Assembly (NCBI GenBank): GCA_016297555.1
Contig: JAEDGK010000023.1
Span: 1-21,983 of the forward strand
Direction of reading: 5' to 3'
DNA from: Clostridiaceae bacterium
GTDB taxonomy: Bacteria > Bacillota > Clostridia > Oscillospirales > Acutalibacteraceae
DNA: 21,983 nt
Positions 15,417 to 21,929 of this stretch are shown piece by piece; position 1 is the first letter of the stretch, and every line of letters starts with the position of its first letter. A program made the translations under genes and the position numbers. The notes under the pieces were generated by a model. The model did no database searches, had not been told where the DNA came from, and saw nothing but the letters and a program-made list of their open reading frames with translations.

Positions 15417-16118
15417 ATGAAAACAAGGTTAAAAAAGCTGACGGCATTTTTAACGGCGGCAGCAATATTGCTGACATTCTCGTGCTCGGCATCGGCGGCC
15501 GAGCCGACGGAAGAAATTCAGGAAACCGTGTCGGAAGAAACGGTAATTCCCGAGAGCGGCGGAGAAGATGAAATTGTTGCTACAGTTTCCGTTTGCTCCT
15601 GCATATATGTTTTTCCGATTTCGGGGCACACATGGATATATGTTGAAAACCTTTCAGACAAGGTTCAGCGGGTCGGTCTTTATGATTTGCCCGTCGGTCA
15701 GGGAGTTTCAATCGGCTCGTTTTCATTTTCGGTTTCCGACGGCTTTGGAATTTATTATAACCTCGAAGCTTACCGCGAAAACCGCGACAACAATTCTGCG
15801 AACCATTGGAGCATTACAAAGGAGCTGACGCAGAAGGAGCTTGACTCCCTCAGCAAAAGCATAGCCGGATATGTAAACTATTGGGGTTTTTATTTTAACT
15901 GTGCTTTCTTTGCATTCTCAATCTGGAATTCAGTTTCGGGTGATTTTTTGGTTCCGCTCGTTATTCCCGCAATTTCTCAGCTTGAGGTTATTATCGACGG
16001 AGGCAAAAAAGGCGTGCTAGAAATGTATCAGCCCACCGAGGCTCAGATTTTCAGGCAAAGGGGTTCGGGCAGCTCTGCTTATCTTGAACCGATAAGTGCA
16101 GATACTCTTAACAGATAA
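15417..16118 (+). CDS. Secreted protein, possible permuted papain-like (NlpC/P60-type) hydrolase
   Basis: Exported protein of 233 aa, not recognised with certainty. A signal peptide fills residues 1-27: a basic start (KTRLKK), a hydrophobic core, and a likely cleavage after ASA (25-27); C23 could alternatively be a lipoprotein Cys, but the surrounding lipobox is poor. An acidic linker (Glu-rich, about 29-52) precedes the folded part. There GHTWIYVEN (H71) sits on a predicted strand, and FNCAFFAFSIWNSVSG (C162) begins a predicted helix. His before Cys, each in this setting, is the arrangement of circularly permuted NlpC/P60-like cysteine hydrolases, so an amide-bond activity on wall peptide or another substrate is a guess. 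GGAGGAG lies 6 bases before ATG 15417; the MFS gene follows after 18 bases. Confidence 0.72.
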   Translation: MKTRLKKLTAFLTAAAILLTFSCSASAAEPTEEIQETVSEETVIPESGGEDEIVATVSVCSCIYVFPISGHTWIYVENLSDKVQRVGLYDLPVGQGVSIGSFSFSVSDGFGIYYNLEAYRENRDNNSANHWSITKELTQKELDSLSKSIAGYVNYWGFYFNCAFFAFSIWNSVSGDFLVPLVIPAISQLEVIIDGGKKGVLEMYQPTEAQIFRQRGSGSSAYLEPISADTLNR

Positions 16119-16136
16119 CATTTTGGAGGGATTGTG

Positions 16137-17483
16137 ATGAAAAATAACGCGGTAAAAACAACAAAGCTCGGCTTTAAGCTTTGGTTTTCCGTTATTCTTT
16201 TCGGACTTATCGGTCAGATAGCGTGGATAGTCGAAAATATGTATTTTGCAAAATTTATGCAAAACAGCATTGAATCCGAGGCTTATGCCACAACTCTTAT
16301 GGTTGCCTTTTCCGCAATCGCCGCAACGCTTGCCACGGTTATCGGCGGAGCGCTGTGCGACAGGCTCGGCAAGCGCAAGGTTATTATCTGCTGGGGATAT
16401 ATTCTTTGGGGCATATCCACAATGGCTTTTGCATTTATTCCCGCTGATTTTTCACCCGACGCAAAGCTTAAAATGGTTGCCCTTGTAGTTGCTATGGACT
16501 GCGTTATGTCATATATCGGCGCAACCGCCAACGACGCCGCGTTTAACACATGGGTAACCGATATTTCCGACACAACGAACAGGGGCAAAATAGATATTGC
16601 GCTCGCAATAATGCCCGTGGTTTCAATGGGCATTGTTTTCGTCGGTTTGGATTCTTTGACGAGCAGCAATGAGCATTGGGGAGAATTTTTCATAATACTC
16701 GGTGCTATCCCCATTGTCGGAGGCATTCTCGGTCTGTTTATGCTCAAGGACGCCCCGGGAGTTAAAAAAGCGGATACGGCAGGCTATTGGAGCAATGTTT
16801 TTTACAGCTTTAAGCCTTCGGTAATCAAAGAGAATAAAATGCTCTATGTCTGCCTGCTCGGCAGTATGTTTTCGGGTGCGTCAATTCAGGTTTATCAGGC
16901 TTATCTGATAAATTTTGTTGAAAAAACCCTCGGCATAACCGACTATGTTATACCCCTGATAGTAATTGTGCTTTCAGCGGCGGTGATTTCGGTGCTCGTC
17001 GGCAGTCTTATGGATAAATACGGCAAAGAAAAATTCTATTATCCCACCATAATAGTGAATATCATCGGCGGAATAATTATATATTGCCTTAAATTTGTGC
17101 TCGGCGATGAGTCCAAAATGATGCCTATAATAATTGTCGGCGGCATTGCCGTAATGGGAGCTTCTCTTGTTATGGCGGGTTTGTTCCTCGCTGCTTTCCG
17201 TGATTATATTCCCCACGGAATGGAGGGCTCGTTCCAGGGAATGAGAATGTTTTTGTTTGTGCTTATTCCTATGCTGATAGGTCCTGCGGTTGCTCAGGTC
17301 ACTATTAACAGCGTCGATATGAGAACGGCGGACGGAACCATTCTTTATCCGCCCGAGCTTTTCCTTGCAGGCGCGGTTGTAGTCGCATTCTGCTTCATTC
17401 CCGCCTTCTTCGTTAAGAAAAACGATAAAGTAATCAGAGCAAAGCTCATAAAAGAAAAGGAGAACGCCGATGTCAAAGGATGA
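16137..17483 (+). CDS. MFS transporter, 12 membrane segments
   Basis: Major facilitator superfamily permease of about 448 aa. Twelve hydrophobic segments are visible. The MFS signature between TM2 and TM3 is present as GGALCDRLGKRKV (about residues 63-75), and a second copy-like loop GSLMDKYGKEKF occurs in the C-terminal half (about 284-295). The substrate is unknown; sugars, nucleosides or drugs are all possible. Start: ATG 16137 lies 7 bases after GGAGGG; the adjacent in-frame GTG 16134 is too close to that site. It overlaps the small gene downstream by 14 bases, so the two are translationally coupled, and it follows the secreted protein closely. Confidence 0.9.
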   Translation: MKNNAVKTTKLGFKLWFSVILFGLIGQIAWIVENMYFAKFMQNSIESEAYATTLMVAFSAIAATLATVIGGALCDRLGKRKVIICWGYILWGISTMAFAFIPADFSPDAKLKMVALVVAMDCVMSYIGATANDAAFNTWVTDISDTTNRGKIDIALAIMPVVSMGIVFVGLDSLTSSNEHWGEFFIILGAIPIVGGILGLFMLKDAPGVKKADTAGYWSNVFYSFKPSVIKENKMLYVCLLGSMFSGASIQVYQAYLINFVEKTLGITDYVIPLIVIVLSAAVISVLVGSLMDKYGKEKFYYPTIIVNIIGGIIIYCLKFVLGDESKMMPIIIVGGIAVMGASLVMAGLFLAAFRDYIPHGMEGSFQGMRMFLFVLIPMLIGPAVAQVTINSVDMRTADGTILYPPELFLAGAVVVAFCFIPAFFVKKNDKVIRAKLIKEKENADVKG

Positions 17484-17652
17484 AAGATTTGAAAAAACCT
17501 ATTCTCAGGGCGCGCTTAATATTACCGAAATATGGGTTGATAAAGAAACGGGCGTAAACTATGTTTTTCATACGAGCGGCAACGCAGGAGGAATGACTCC
17601 TCTGCTTGACCGTGAGGGCAAGCCCGTTATTACGCCGATAATAAACAGATAA
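17470..17652 (+). CDS. Small DUF6440-like protein
   Basis: Protein of 60 aa, soluble and without signal or membrane segment. The pattern RFEKTY, then IWVDKETGVNYVFHTSG, GGMTPLLDREGKPVI is what I associate with the DUF6440 family, a small protein of unknown function in Firmicutes; the assignment is from memory of the motif. AAAAGGAG lies 8 bases before ATG 17470, within the end of the MFS gene, and the reading frame starts 14 bases before the MFS stop. The coupling suggests it is made in proportion to the transporter, as a possible accessory or regulatory subunit. Confidence 0.75.
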   Translation: MSKDERFEKTYSQGALNITEIWVDKETGVNYVFHTSGNAGGMTPLLDREGKPVITPIINR

Positions 17653-17661
17653 TCAAAAAAC

Positions 17662-17703
17662 GCCCCCGAAGAGGATTTTTCCTTTTCGGGGGCTGATTTT
17701 TCA
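17662..17703. terminator. Bidirectional intrinsic terminator between convergent genes
   Basis: A 13-bp stem pairs 17662-17674 with 17681-17693 (core GCCCCCGAA / TTCGGGGGC) around a 6-base loop. On the plus strand it is followed by TGATTTTTC; on the minus strand the complement of the A run at 17655-17660 gives a six-T tract. It therefore serves both the transporter/DUF6440 operon and icd. Confidence 0.9.
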
Positions 17704-18867
17704 TTAAAGAGTTGTCAGGGTTTCCATTACATAGTTGCCGAAGTCCTCGCAGGTTGCGCCGTCCGCTCTGCCTGTGATTTTGAGCTTCTTTTCTTCATAC
17801 ATACAAATGTCAAGTGCTCTCTCAAGCTTGTCTGCTTCGGTCTGCTTGCCGATGTGGGAGAGAAGCATAACCGCCGCGCGGAGCATTGAGCACGGGTCAG
17901 CATACTGACCTCTGCCCTCTCTTATCATTCTGGGAGCGGAGCCGTGGATAGCCTCAAACATGGCATATTTCTTGCCGATGTTTGCGCTGCCCGCCGTTCC
18001 TACGCCGCCCTGAAATTCCGCGGCTTCGTCCGTGATTATGTCGCCGTAAAGGTTGGGAAGAACGAAGACCTTGAAATCGGTGCGCCTCTTTTTGTCAATG
18101 AGCTTTGCGGTTGTGATGTCGATATACCACTCGTCTGTTGTGATTTCGGGATATTCCTTGCCAACCTCTTTGCAGAGATTGAGGAACTTGCCGTCGGTTG
18201 TCTTGATAACATTTGCTTTCTGGATAATCGAAACTCTGTCCTTGTGGTTTCGCCTTGCATAGTCATAGGCAAGTCTTGCGATTCGCTGAGTGCCCTCTGT
18301 GGTGGTAACGACGAAATCCATTGCAAGGTCGTCGGTAACATTAACGCCCTTTGAGCCAACGGCGTAAGCACCCTCGGTGTTTTCTCTGAAGAAGGTCCAG
18401 TCAATTCCCTCCTCGGGAACCTTAACGGGGCGAAGGTTGCAGAAAAGGTCGAGAGCCTTTCTCATGGCAACATTTGCGCTCTCGATGTTCGGCCACGGGT
18501 CGCCCGCCTGCGGGGTGGTTGTGGGACCTTTGAGGATAACGGGGCATTTTTTCAGCTCTTCAAGCACATCGTCGGGAATAGCCTTGTTGACTGCAACACG
18601 GTTTTCAATCGTCAGACCGTCAATGGTTTTGAATTCGATTTTGCCTGCGTCAACATCTTCTTTGAGCAGAAATTTGAGAACTCTTGCCGCTTCGTTAGTA
18701 ATGATCGGGCCGATGCCGTCGCCGCCGCAAACGCCGATGGTCAGCGTATCAAGCTTTGAATAGTCGATAAAATCGCCCTGCTGCTTTATTGCTTCGCTTC
18801 TTGCATCCTGCTCTCTGATGAGGGCTTCAAATTTATCAAGAGCGGCTTTAATCTGTTGTTCTGTCAT
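17704..18867 (-). CDS. icd: Isocitrate dehydrogenase (isocitrate/isopropylmalate dehydrogenase family)
   Basis: Oxidative decarboxylation of isocitrate to 2-oxoglutarate, 387 aa. Substrate-binding residues are seen in SANVAMRKALDLFCNLRP: S130, N132, R136 and R146, plus R161 in FFRENTEGAYA with Y168. Mg-binding Asp residues are in YGDIITDEAAEFQGG. The cofactor loop HGSAPRMIREGRGQYADP departs from both the NADP (Lys/Tyr) and the classical NAD (Asp-Ile) signatures, so NAD or NADP use cannot be called. The start is ATG at 18867, 7 bases from AAGGAG; codons upstream run into the mobile repeat. It lies downstream of aconitase on the same strand, which supports isocitrate rather than isopropylmalate as substrate, but 343 bases and a MITE separate them. 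Confidence 0.91.
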   Translation of the reverse strand: MTEQQIKAALDKFEALIREQDARSEAIKQQGDFIDYSKLDTLTIGVCGGDGIGPIITNEAARVLKFLLKEDVDAGKIEFKTIDGLTIENRVAVNKAIPDDVLEELKKCPVILKGPTTTPQAGDPWPNIESANVAMRKALDLFCNLRPVKVPEEGIDWTFFRENTEGAYAVGSKGVNVTDDLAMDFVVTTTEGTQRIARLAYDYARRNHKDRVSIIQKANVIKTTDGKFLNLCKEVGKEYPEITTDEWYIDITTAKLIDKKRRTDFKVFVLPNLYGDIITDEAAEFQGGVGTAGSANIGKKYAMFEAIHGSAPRMIREGRGQYADPCSMLRAAVMLLSHIGKQTEADKLERALDICMYEEKKLKITGRADGATCEDFGNYVMETLTTL

Positions 18868-18890
18868 GTTTATTACTCCTTGTTTATTTA

Positions 18891-19165
18891 GGGTAACGGC
18901 GACAATCCGAACCACGGTTTCTCGTGGCGGATTTGCCCTTACTCTTCGTTAAAATACTCGTTAATCCGAAAGGATTAACTGCGTTTTATGCCTCGATTAA
19001 GACCAAATCTGCACACGATAAACTGCAAAGCATCAAAAATGCTTGGAGTAAAGATGAGATTTGTTGTCTTGAGATGGCAGCCTTGCTGACGCAAGGCAAC
19101 AGCGAAAGCGACAAATATCGCTTTAATACTGCATTTTTGACGGGTTCGGATTATTACCGTTACCC
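18891..19165. mobile_element. MITE-like element, 275 bp, with 22-bp terminal inverted repeats and TA flanks
   Basis: The left end (18891-18912, begins GGGTAACGG) and the right end (19144-19165, ends CCGTTACCC) are inverted repeats matching at 18 of 22 positions. TA lies on both sides (18889-18890 and 19166-19167), the duplication expected for IS630/Tc1-mariner-type insertion. Inside are consecutive hairpins: AATCCG/CGGATT enclosing CCACG/CGTGG (18904-18933), GTTAATCC/GGATTAAC with a GAAA loop (18960-18979), CAAATCT/AGATTTG (19004-19063) enclosing AAGCAT/ATGCTT, GCCTTGC/GCAAGGC (19080-19097) and AAAGCGA/TCGCTTT (19105-19124). There is no transposase, so movement would depend on one encoded elsewhere. 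It fills most of the 343-base gap between acn and icd. Confidence 0.82.
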
Positions 19166-19184
19166 TATGTTGTATTCAGAGTAG

Positions 19185-19204
19185 GGCGGGGGCTTGCTCC
19201 CGCC
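19185..19204 (-). promoter_or_regulatory. GC-rich hairpin just downstream of aconitase
   Basis: GGCGGG and CCCGCC arms (19185-19190 and 19199-19204), extendable by further pairs with one G-T, form a strong stem 6 bases after the aconitase stop on the minus strand. No T tract follows on that strand, so it is more likely a transcript-stabilising or attenuating hairpin that limits read-through into icd than a full terminator. Confidence 0.45.
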
Positions 19205-19210
19205 GAAGTC

Positions 19211-21145
19211 TTATTTACCTGATTTCTTGGTGTAGTTAAGCAGTCCGCCGTCAAGAATCATTGCGGTTTGTCTTTCCGAATAGTCATAGGCAAGCTCGTA
19301 TTTTTCACCCTTGGTGAGGTTTTCAAGCACAACCGCTTCTCCGTTTTCTATTCTGCGGCGAATGTCGGGCAGAGCCAGCGTATCGTCCGTGTCGATTTTG
19401 TCATAATCGTCGGGATTGGCAAAGGTAAAGGGCATTATTCCCGCATTGATAAGGTTGGCGCAATGAATTCTTGCAAAGGATTTTGCGATAACAGCCTTGA
19501 TGCCGAGATAGAGGGGAACAAGCGCGGCGTGCTCTCTTGAAGAGCCCTGACCGTAATTCGCTCCGCCTATAATGAAGCCCTTGCCGGCCGCCTTGCAGCG
19601 CTCTGCAAACTTTTCATCGCACTGCTTGAAGCAGAAGTTTGAAAGGTAGGGGATATTTGAGCGGTAGGGGAGGATTTTTGCGCCCGCAGGCATAATGTGG
19701 TCGGTGGTGATGTTGTCGCCGACCTTGAGAATGGCGGGAGCTTCAATGCTCTCGGGCAGCTCTGTGCTTGTGGGGAATGGCTTGATGTTCGGACCGTATT
19801 TGATTTCAACCGCGTCCGCATCATTTGCGTCAGCGGGCTTTTCAATCATATTGTCGTTGATTATAAATCTCTCGGGGAGCTTGATTTCGGGCATTTCGCC
19901 GAGAGTTCTCGGGTCTGTGAGTACGCCCGTTATCGCCGAAGCGGCGGCAACCTCGGGGCTGACAAGGTAAATTCCCGCGTCCGCCGTGCCGGAGCGACCC
20001 TCAAAGTTTCTGTTAAAGGTTCTGAGTGAAACGCCCTTTGACTGCGGCGACTGACCCATACCGATGCAGGGACCGCACGCACATTCAAGCAGCCTTGCGC
20101 CTGCGCCGAGAATATCCGACAGCGCGCCGTTGAGCGAGAGCATATTGAGAACCTGCATTGAGCCGGGCGAGATAGTCAGGCTGACATTCGGAGCAACCTT
20201 TTTGCCCTTGAGTATTGCGGCAACTTTAAGCAGGTCGAGCAGAGATGAGTTTGTGCATGAGCCGATGCAGACCTGGCTGATTTCAATGTTTCCGATTTCC
20301 TCAACCGTCTTAACATTGTCGGGCATATGGGGCATAGCCGCCATGGGAACAAGCTCCGAAAGGTTAATATCGATGATTTCGTCATATTCCGCGTCTGCGT
20401 CGGGCAGAAGCTCCGACCAATCGTCCTCGCGCCCCTGCGCTTTAAGAAACGCCTTTGTTATTTCATCGGAGGGGAAAACGGAGGTGGTGGCTCCAAGCTC
20501 CGCACCCATATTTGTTATTGTTGCTCTTTCGGGAACGGAAAGAGTTTTAACGCCTTCTCCGCCGTATTCGATTATTTTGCCGACGCCGCCTTTGACCGAC
20601 ATTATTCTGAGAACCTCAAGAATAATATCCTTTGCGCCGACCCACGGCGAAAGCTTGCCCGAAAGGCGCACAAGAGTCATTTTCGGCATGGTTGTATAGT
20701 AAGTTCCGCCGCCCATTGCAACCGCAACATCAAGACCGCCCGCGCCGATTGCAAGCATACCGATGCCGCCGCCCGTCGGGGTGTGGCTGTCAGAGCCGAT
20801 AAGAGTTTTGCCCGGCTTGCCGAAACGCTCAAGATGAAGCTGATGGCAAATGCCGTTGCCGGGCTTTGAGAAAAGCAGACCTCTCTTTTTCGCAACGCTC
20901 TGAATGAATCTGTGATCGTCGGCGTTTTCAAATCCCGTCTGAAGCGTGTTGTGGTCAATATATGCAACGGAAAGCTCCGTGCGTACTCTTTCAACACCCA
21001 TCGCCTCAAATTCAAGATATGCCATTGTTCCCGTTGCGTCCTGGGTGAGGGTTTGATCGATTTTTAAACCGATTTCCGTTCCGGGTATCATTTCTCCGCT
21101 GACAAGATGGCTCTTTATCAGCTTTTGACCGATTGTCATTCCCAT
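19211..21145 (-). CDS. acn: Aconitate hydratase
   Basis: Fe-S aconitase of 644 aa converting citrate to isocitrate. Cluster ligands are C297 (CIGSCTNSS) and C357/C360 (CACGPCIGMG). Domains 1-3 cover about residues 1-430, including SDSHTPTGGGIGMLAIGAGG near 115; the swivel domain 4 (about 500-644) has DNITTDHIMPAG, the catalytic NYGQGSSREHAAL and SFARIHCANLINAGI (each under 20 residues). The length fits the roughly 640-660-aa bacterial/archaeal subgroup and is much shorter than the 890-aa AcnA. The start is ATG at 21145, 6 bases after a perfect AGGAGG; an ATG six bases later is also in frame. The reading frame stays open further upstream across the promoter, and that part is not protein. Confidence 0.95.
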   Translation of the reverse strand: MGMTIGQKLIKSHLVSGEMIPGTEIGLKIDQTLTQDATGTMAYLEFEAMGVERVRTELSVAYIDHNTLQTGFENADDHRFIQSVAKKRGLLFSKPGNGICHQLHLERFGKPGKTLIGSDSHTPTGGGIGMLAIGAGGLDVAVAMGGGTYYTTMPKMTLVRLSGKLSPWVGAKDIILEVLRIMSVKGGVGKIIEYGGEGVKTLSVPERATITNMGAELGATTSVFPSDEITKAFLKAQGREDDWSELLPDADAEYDEIIDINLSELVPMAAMPHMPDNVKTVEEIGNIEISQVCIGSCTNSSLLDLLKVAAILKGKKVAPNVSLTISPGSMQVLNMLSLNGALSDILGAGARLLECACGPCIGMGQSPQSKGVSLRTFNRNFEGRSGTADAGIYLVSPEVAAASAITGVLTDPRTLGEMPEIKLPERFIINDNMIEKPADANDADAVEIKYGPNIKPFPTSTELPESIEAPAILKVGDNITTDHIMPAGAKILPYRSNIPYLSNFCFKQCDEKFAERCKAAGKGFIIGGANYGQGSSREHAALVPLYLGIKAVIAKSFARIHCANLINAGIMPFTFANPDDYDKIDTDDTLALPDIRRRIENGEAVVLENLTKGEKYELAYDYSERQTAMILDGGLLNYTKKSGK

Positions 21146-21186
21146 ATCTATCCTCCTGAAAAAGGTTATACTAAACATTAAATTTA

Positions 21187-21216
21187 ATTGTATTGCAATG
21201 CCCGTCGGTTTGTCAA
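21187..21216 (-). promoter_or_regulatory. Sigma-A promoter for acn (and perhaps icd)
   Basis: Read on the minus strand, TTGACA (21216-21211) and TACAAT (21192-21187) are separated by 18 bases. The start point would be near 21180, leaving a leader of about 35 bases with AGGAGG before ATG 21145. No operator-like palindrome stands out. Confidence 0.7.
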
Positions 21217-21264
21217 GTAAAATCCGACATAAAAATAAGTTTTTAAGTTTTTTTAAAATATATC

Positions 21265-21292
21265 TTGACTTTTTCCGTTTCTGTGATATAAT
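21265..21292 (+). promoter_or_regulatory. Strong sigma-A promoter for tRNA-Pro
   Basis: TTGACT (21265-21270), a 16-base spacer and TATAAT (21287-21292), with TG plus one base before the -10 (extended -10). Transcription should start near 21299, giving a leader of about 36 bases before the tRNA. Confidence 0.82.
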
Positions 21293-21334
21293 AGCTTTCG
21301 CTGGACAACGATTGGTTGTCTGCAAACCGAATAT

Positions 21335-21410
21335 CCGGGTGTGGCGCAGTTGGGAGCGCGCTTGACTGGGGGTCAAGAGGCCGTGAGTTCAAGTCTCGCC
21401 ACTCGGACCA
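21335..21410 (+). tRNA. tRNA-Pro (anticodon GGG)
   Basis: The 76-base cloverleaf is complete. The acceptor stem CCGGGTG pairs with CACTCGG (one G-T), followed by discriminator A and an encoded CCA. The D stem is GCGC/GCGC, and the anticodon stem CTTGA/TCAAG holds the loop CTGGGGG with anticodon GGG at 21368-21370. The T arm is GTGAG-TTCAAGT-CTCGC. It reads CCC and CCU codons. It is a single tRNA gene, not part of an array, and it borders what looks like an integrated element downstream. Confidence 0.96.
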
Positions 21411-21455
21411 ATCGCTGAAATCGTTGATATATAACGACTTCAGCGATTTTCTTTT
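21410..21455 (+). terminator. Terminator directly after tRNA-Pro
   Basis: A 16-bp stem with one mismatch pairs 21410-21425 with 21433-21448 (arms start AATCGCTGAA and end TTCAGCGATT) around a 7-base loop, and runs into TTTTCTTTTG. The stem begins at the last base of the encoded CCA, so processing of the tRNA 3' end must cut or trim right beside it. Confidence 0.85.
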
Positions 21456-21493
21456 GTCTTGAAATTGCCTTGTTTTTCACTAAAATCACCCCG

Positions 21494-21536
21494 AGTTCTA
21501 CCAAAGTTCTACCACTTTATCAATTTAGTTCTACCA
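21494..21536 (+). repeat. Three phased 10-bp direct repeats, AGTTCTACCA
   Basis: AGTTCTACCA occurs at 21494-21503, 21505-21514 and 21527-21536, with start-to-start distances of 11 and 22 bases, that is, one and two turns of the helix. A fourth copy, inverted, is at 21551-21560. The location between a tRNA 3' end and a tyrosine recombinase fragment suggests protein binding sites for integrase or excisionase (inference). Confidence 0.75.
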
Positions 21537-21564
21537 TTTTGCTCGAAAAATGGTAGAACTTTTT
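21527..21564 (+). terminator. Perfect 14-bp hairpin with T tract
   Basis: AGTTCTACCATTTT (21527-21540) pairs perfectly with 21547-21560 around GCTCGA, followed by TTTT at 21561-21564. It works as an intrinsic terminator on the plus strand. On the minus strand it lies just after the recombinase fragment's stop but has no T tract there. It is built from two of the AGTTCTACCA copies in inverted orientation. Confidence 0.6.
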
Positions 21565-21847
21565 ATATTGTGATTGAACTCATAATACTTTTTTTGCGTT
21601 CTTGGTCAAGATGTGTATAGATATTTGCTGTTATCTCAATATCTGAATGTCCCAGCCACTCTTGAATATCTTTCAAGGTAAATCCCTTGCTGAGCAGAAG
21701 GCTTGCGCAACTGTGTCTTAAATCGTGAAAACGGATTATGGGAAGTTCATTGTTTGTCAGAATCTTATTGAATTTTCTTGTTATAAAATCAGGTGCGTAT
21801 GGCTTACCATAAGAAGTTTTAATGTCCTTGTAGAAAGTGGCTTTTTC
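21563..21847 (-). pseudogene. Tyrosine recombinase/integrase, C-terminal fragment
   Basis: Reading the minus strand gives 94 residues ending in a stop at 21563. Two thirds of the catalytic centre of a tyrosine recombinase is present: HDLRH (H41, R44 of the fragment), EWLGH (H66) and the nucleophile in NIYTH (Y76). The spacing is typical of Tn916/phage-type integrases, whose C-termini read like THLDQERKKS. A stop codon (21848-21850) lies directly upstream in this frame, next to an A run. The first catalytic Arg and all N-terminal DNA-binding domains (about 300 residues) are missing, so the fragment cannot be active. It points towards the tRNA, as integrases beside tRNA attachment sites usually do. 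Confidence 0.85.
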
Positions 21848-21871
21848 TTATCTTGCTTAAGTAAGTAGCTA

Positions 21872-21900
21872 TTGACAGGGGTAAAGCACGGTGATACAAT
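21872..21900 (+). promoter_or_regulatory. Strong sigma-A promoter at the right edge
   Basis: TTGACA (21872-21877), exactly 17 bases, then TACAAT (21895-21900) with an extended TG at 21892-21893. The start would be near 21907, followed by AAAGGGAG at 21913-21920 and the ATG at 21930. Confidence 0.75.
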
Positions 21901-21929
21901 TAATTAAAATGCAAAGGGAGAAATGAAAC

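Noticed and set aside
18868..18915. 16-residue extension of isocitrate dehydrogenase
   Set aside because: It enters the left inverted repeat of the mobile element and ignores the AAGGAG that serves ATG 18867.
18924..19184. An 86-codon plus-strand reading frame between icd and acn
   Set aside because: It lies within the MITE, runs out across its right inverted repeat, has no ribosome binding site at its GTG, and matches the hairpin arms. Kept as a finding, not as a gene.
21146..21376. N-terminal extension of aconitase on the minus strand up to 21376
   Set aside because: The extension overlaps tRNA-Pro and the acn promoter; the AGGAGG before 21145 and the family start fix the real N-terminus.
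21494..21560. AGTTCTACCA repeats as a CRISPR array
   Set aside because: Units are only 10 bp, spacers are 1 and 12 bases, and no cas gene is present.
21850..21915. Continuation of the integrase upstream through a frameshift at the A run near 21842-21850
   Set aside because: The shifted frame gives about 20 residues that do not resemble an integrase, hits a stop soon after, and overlaps the strong plus-strand promoter.
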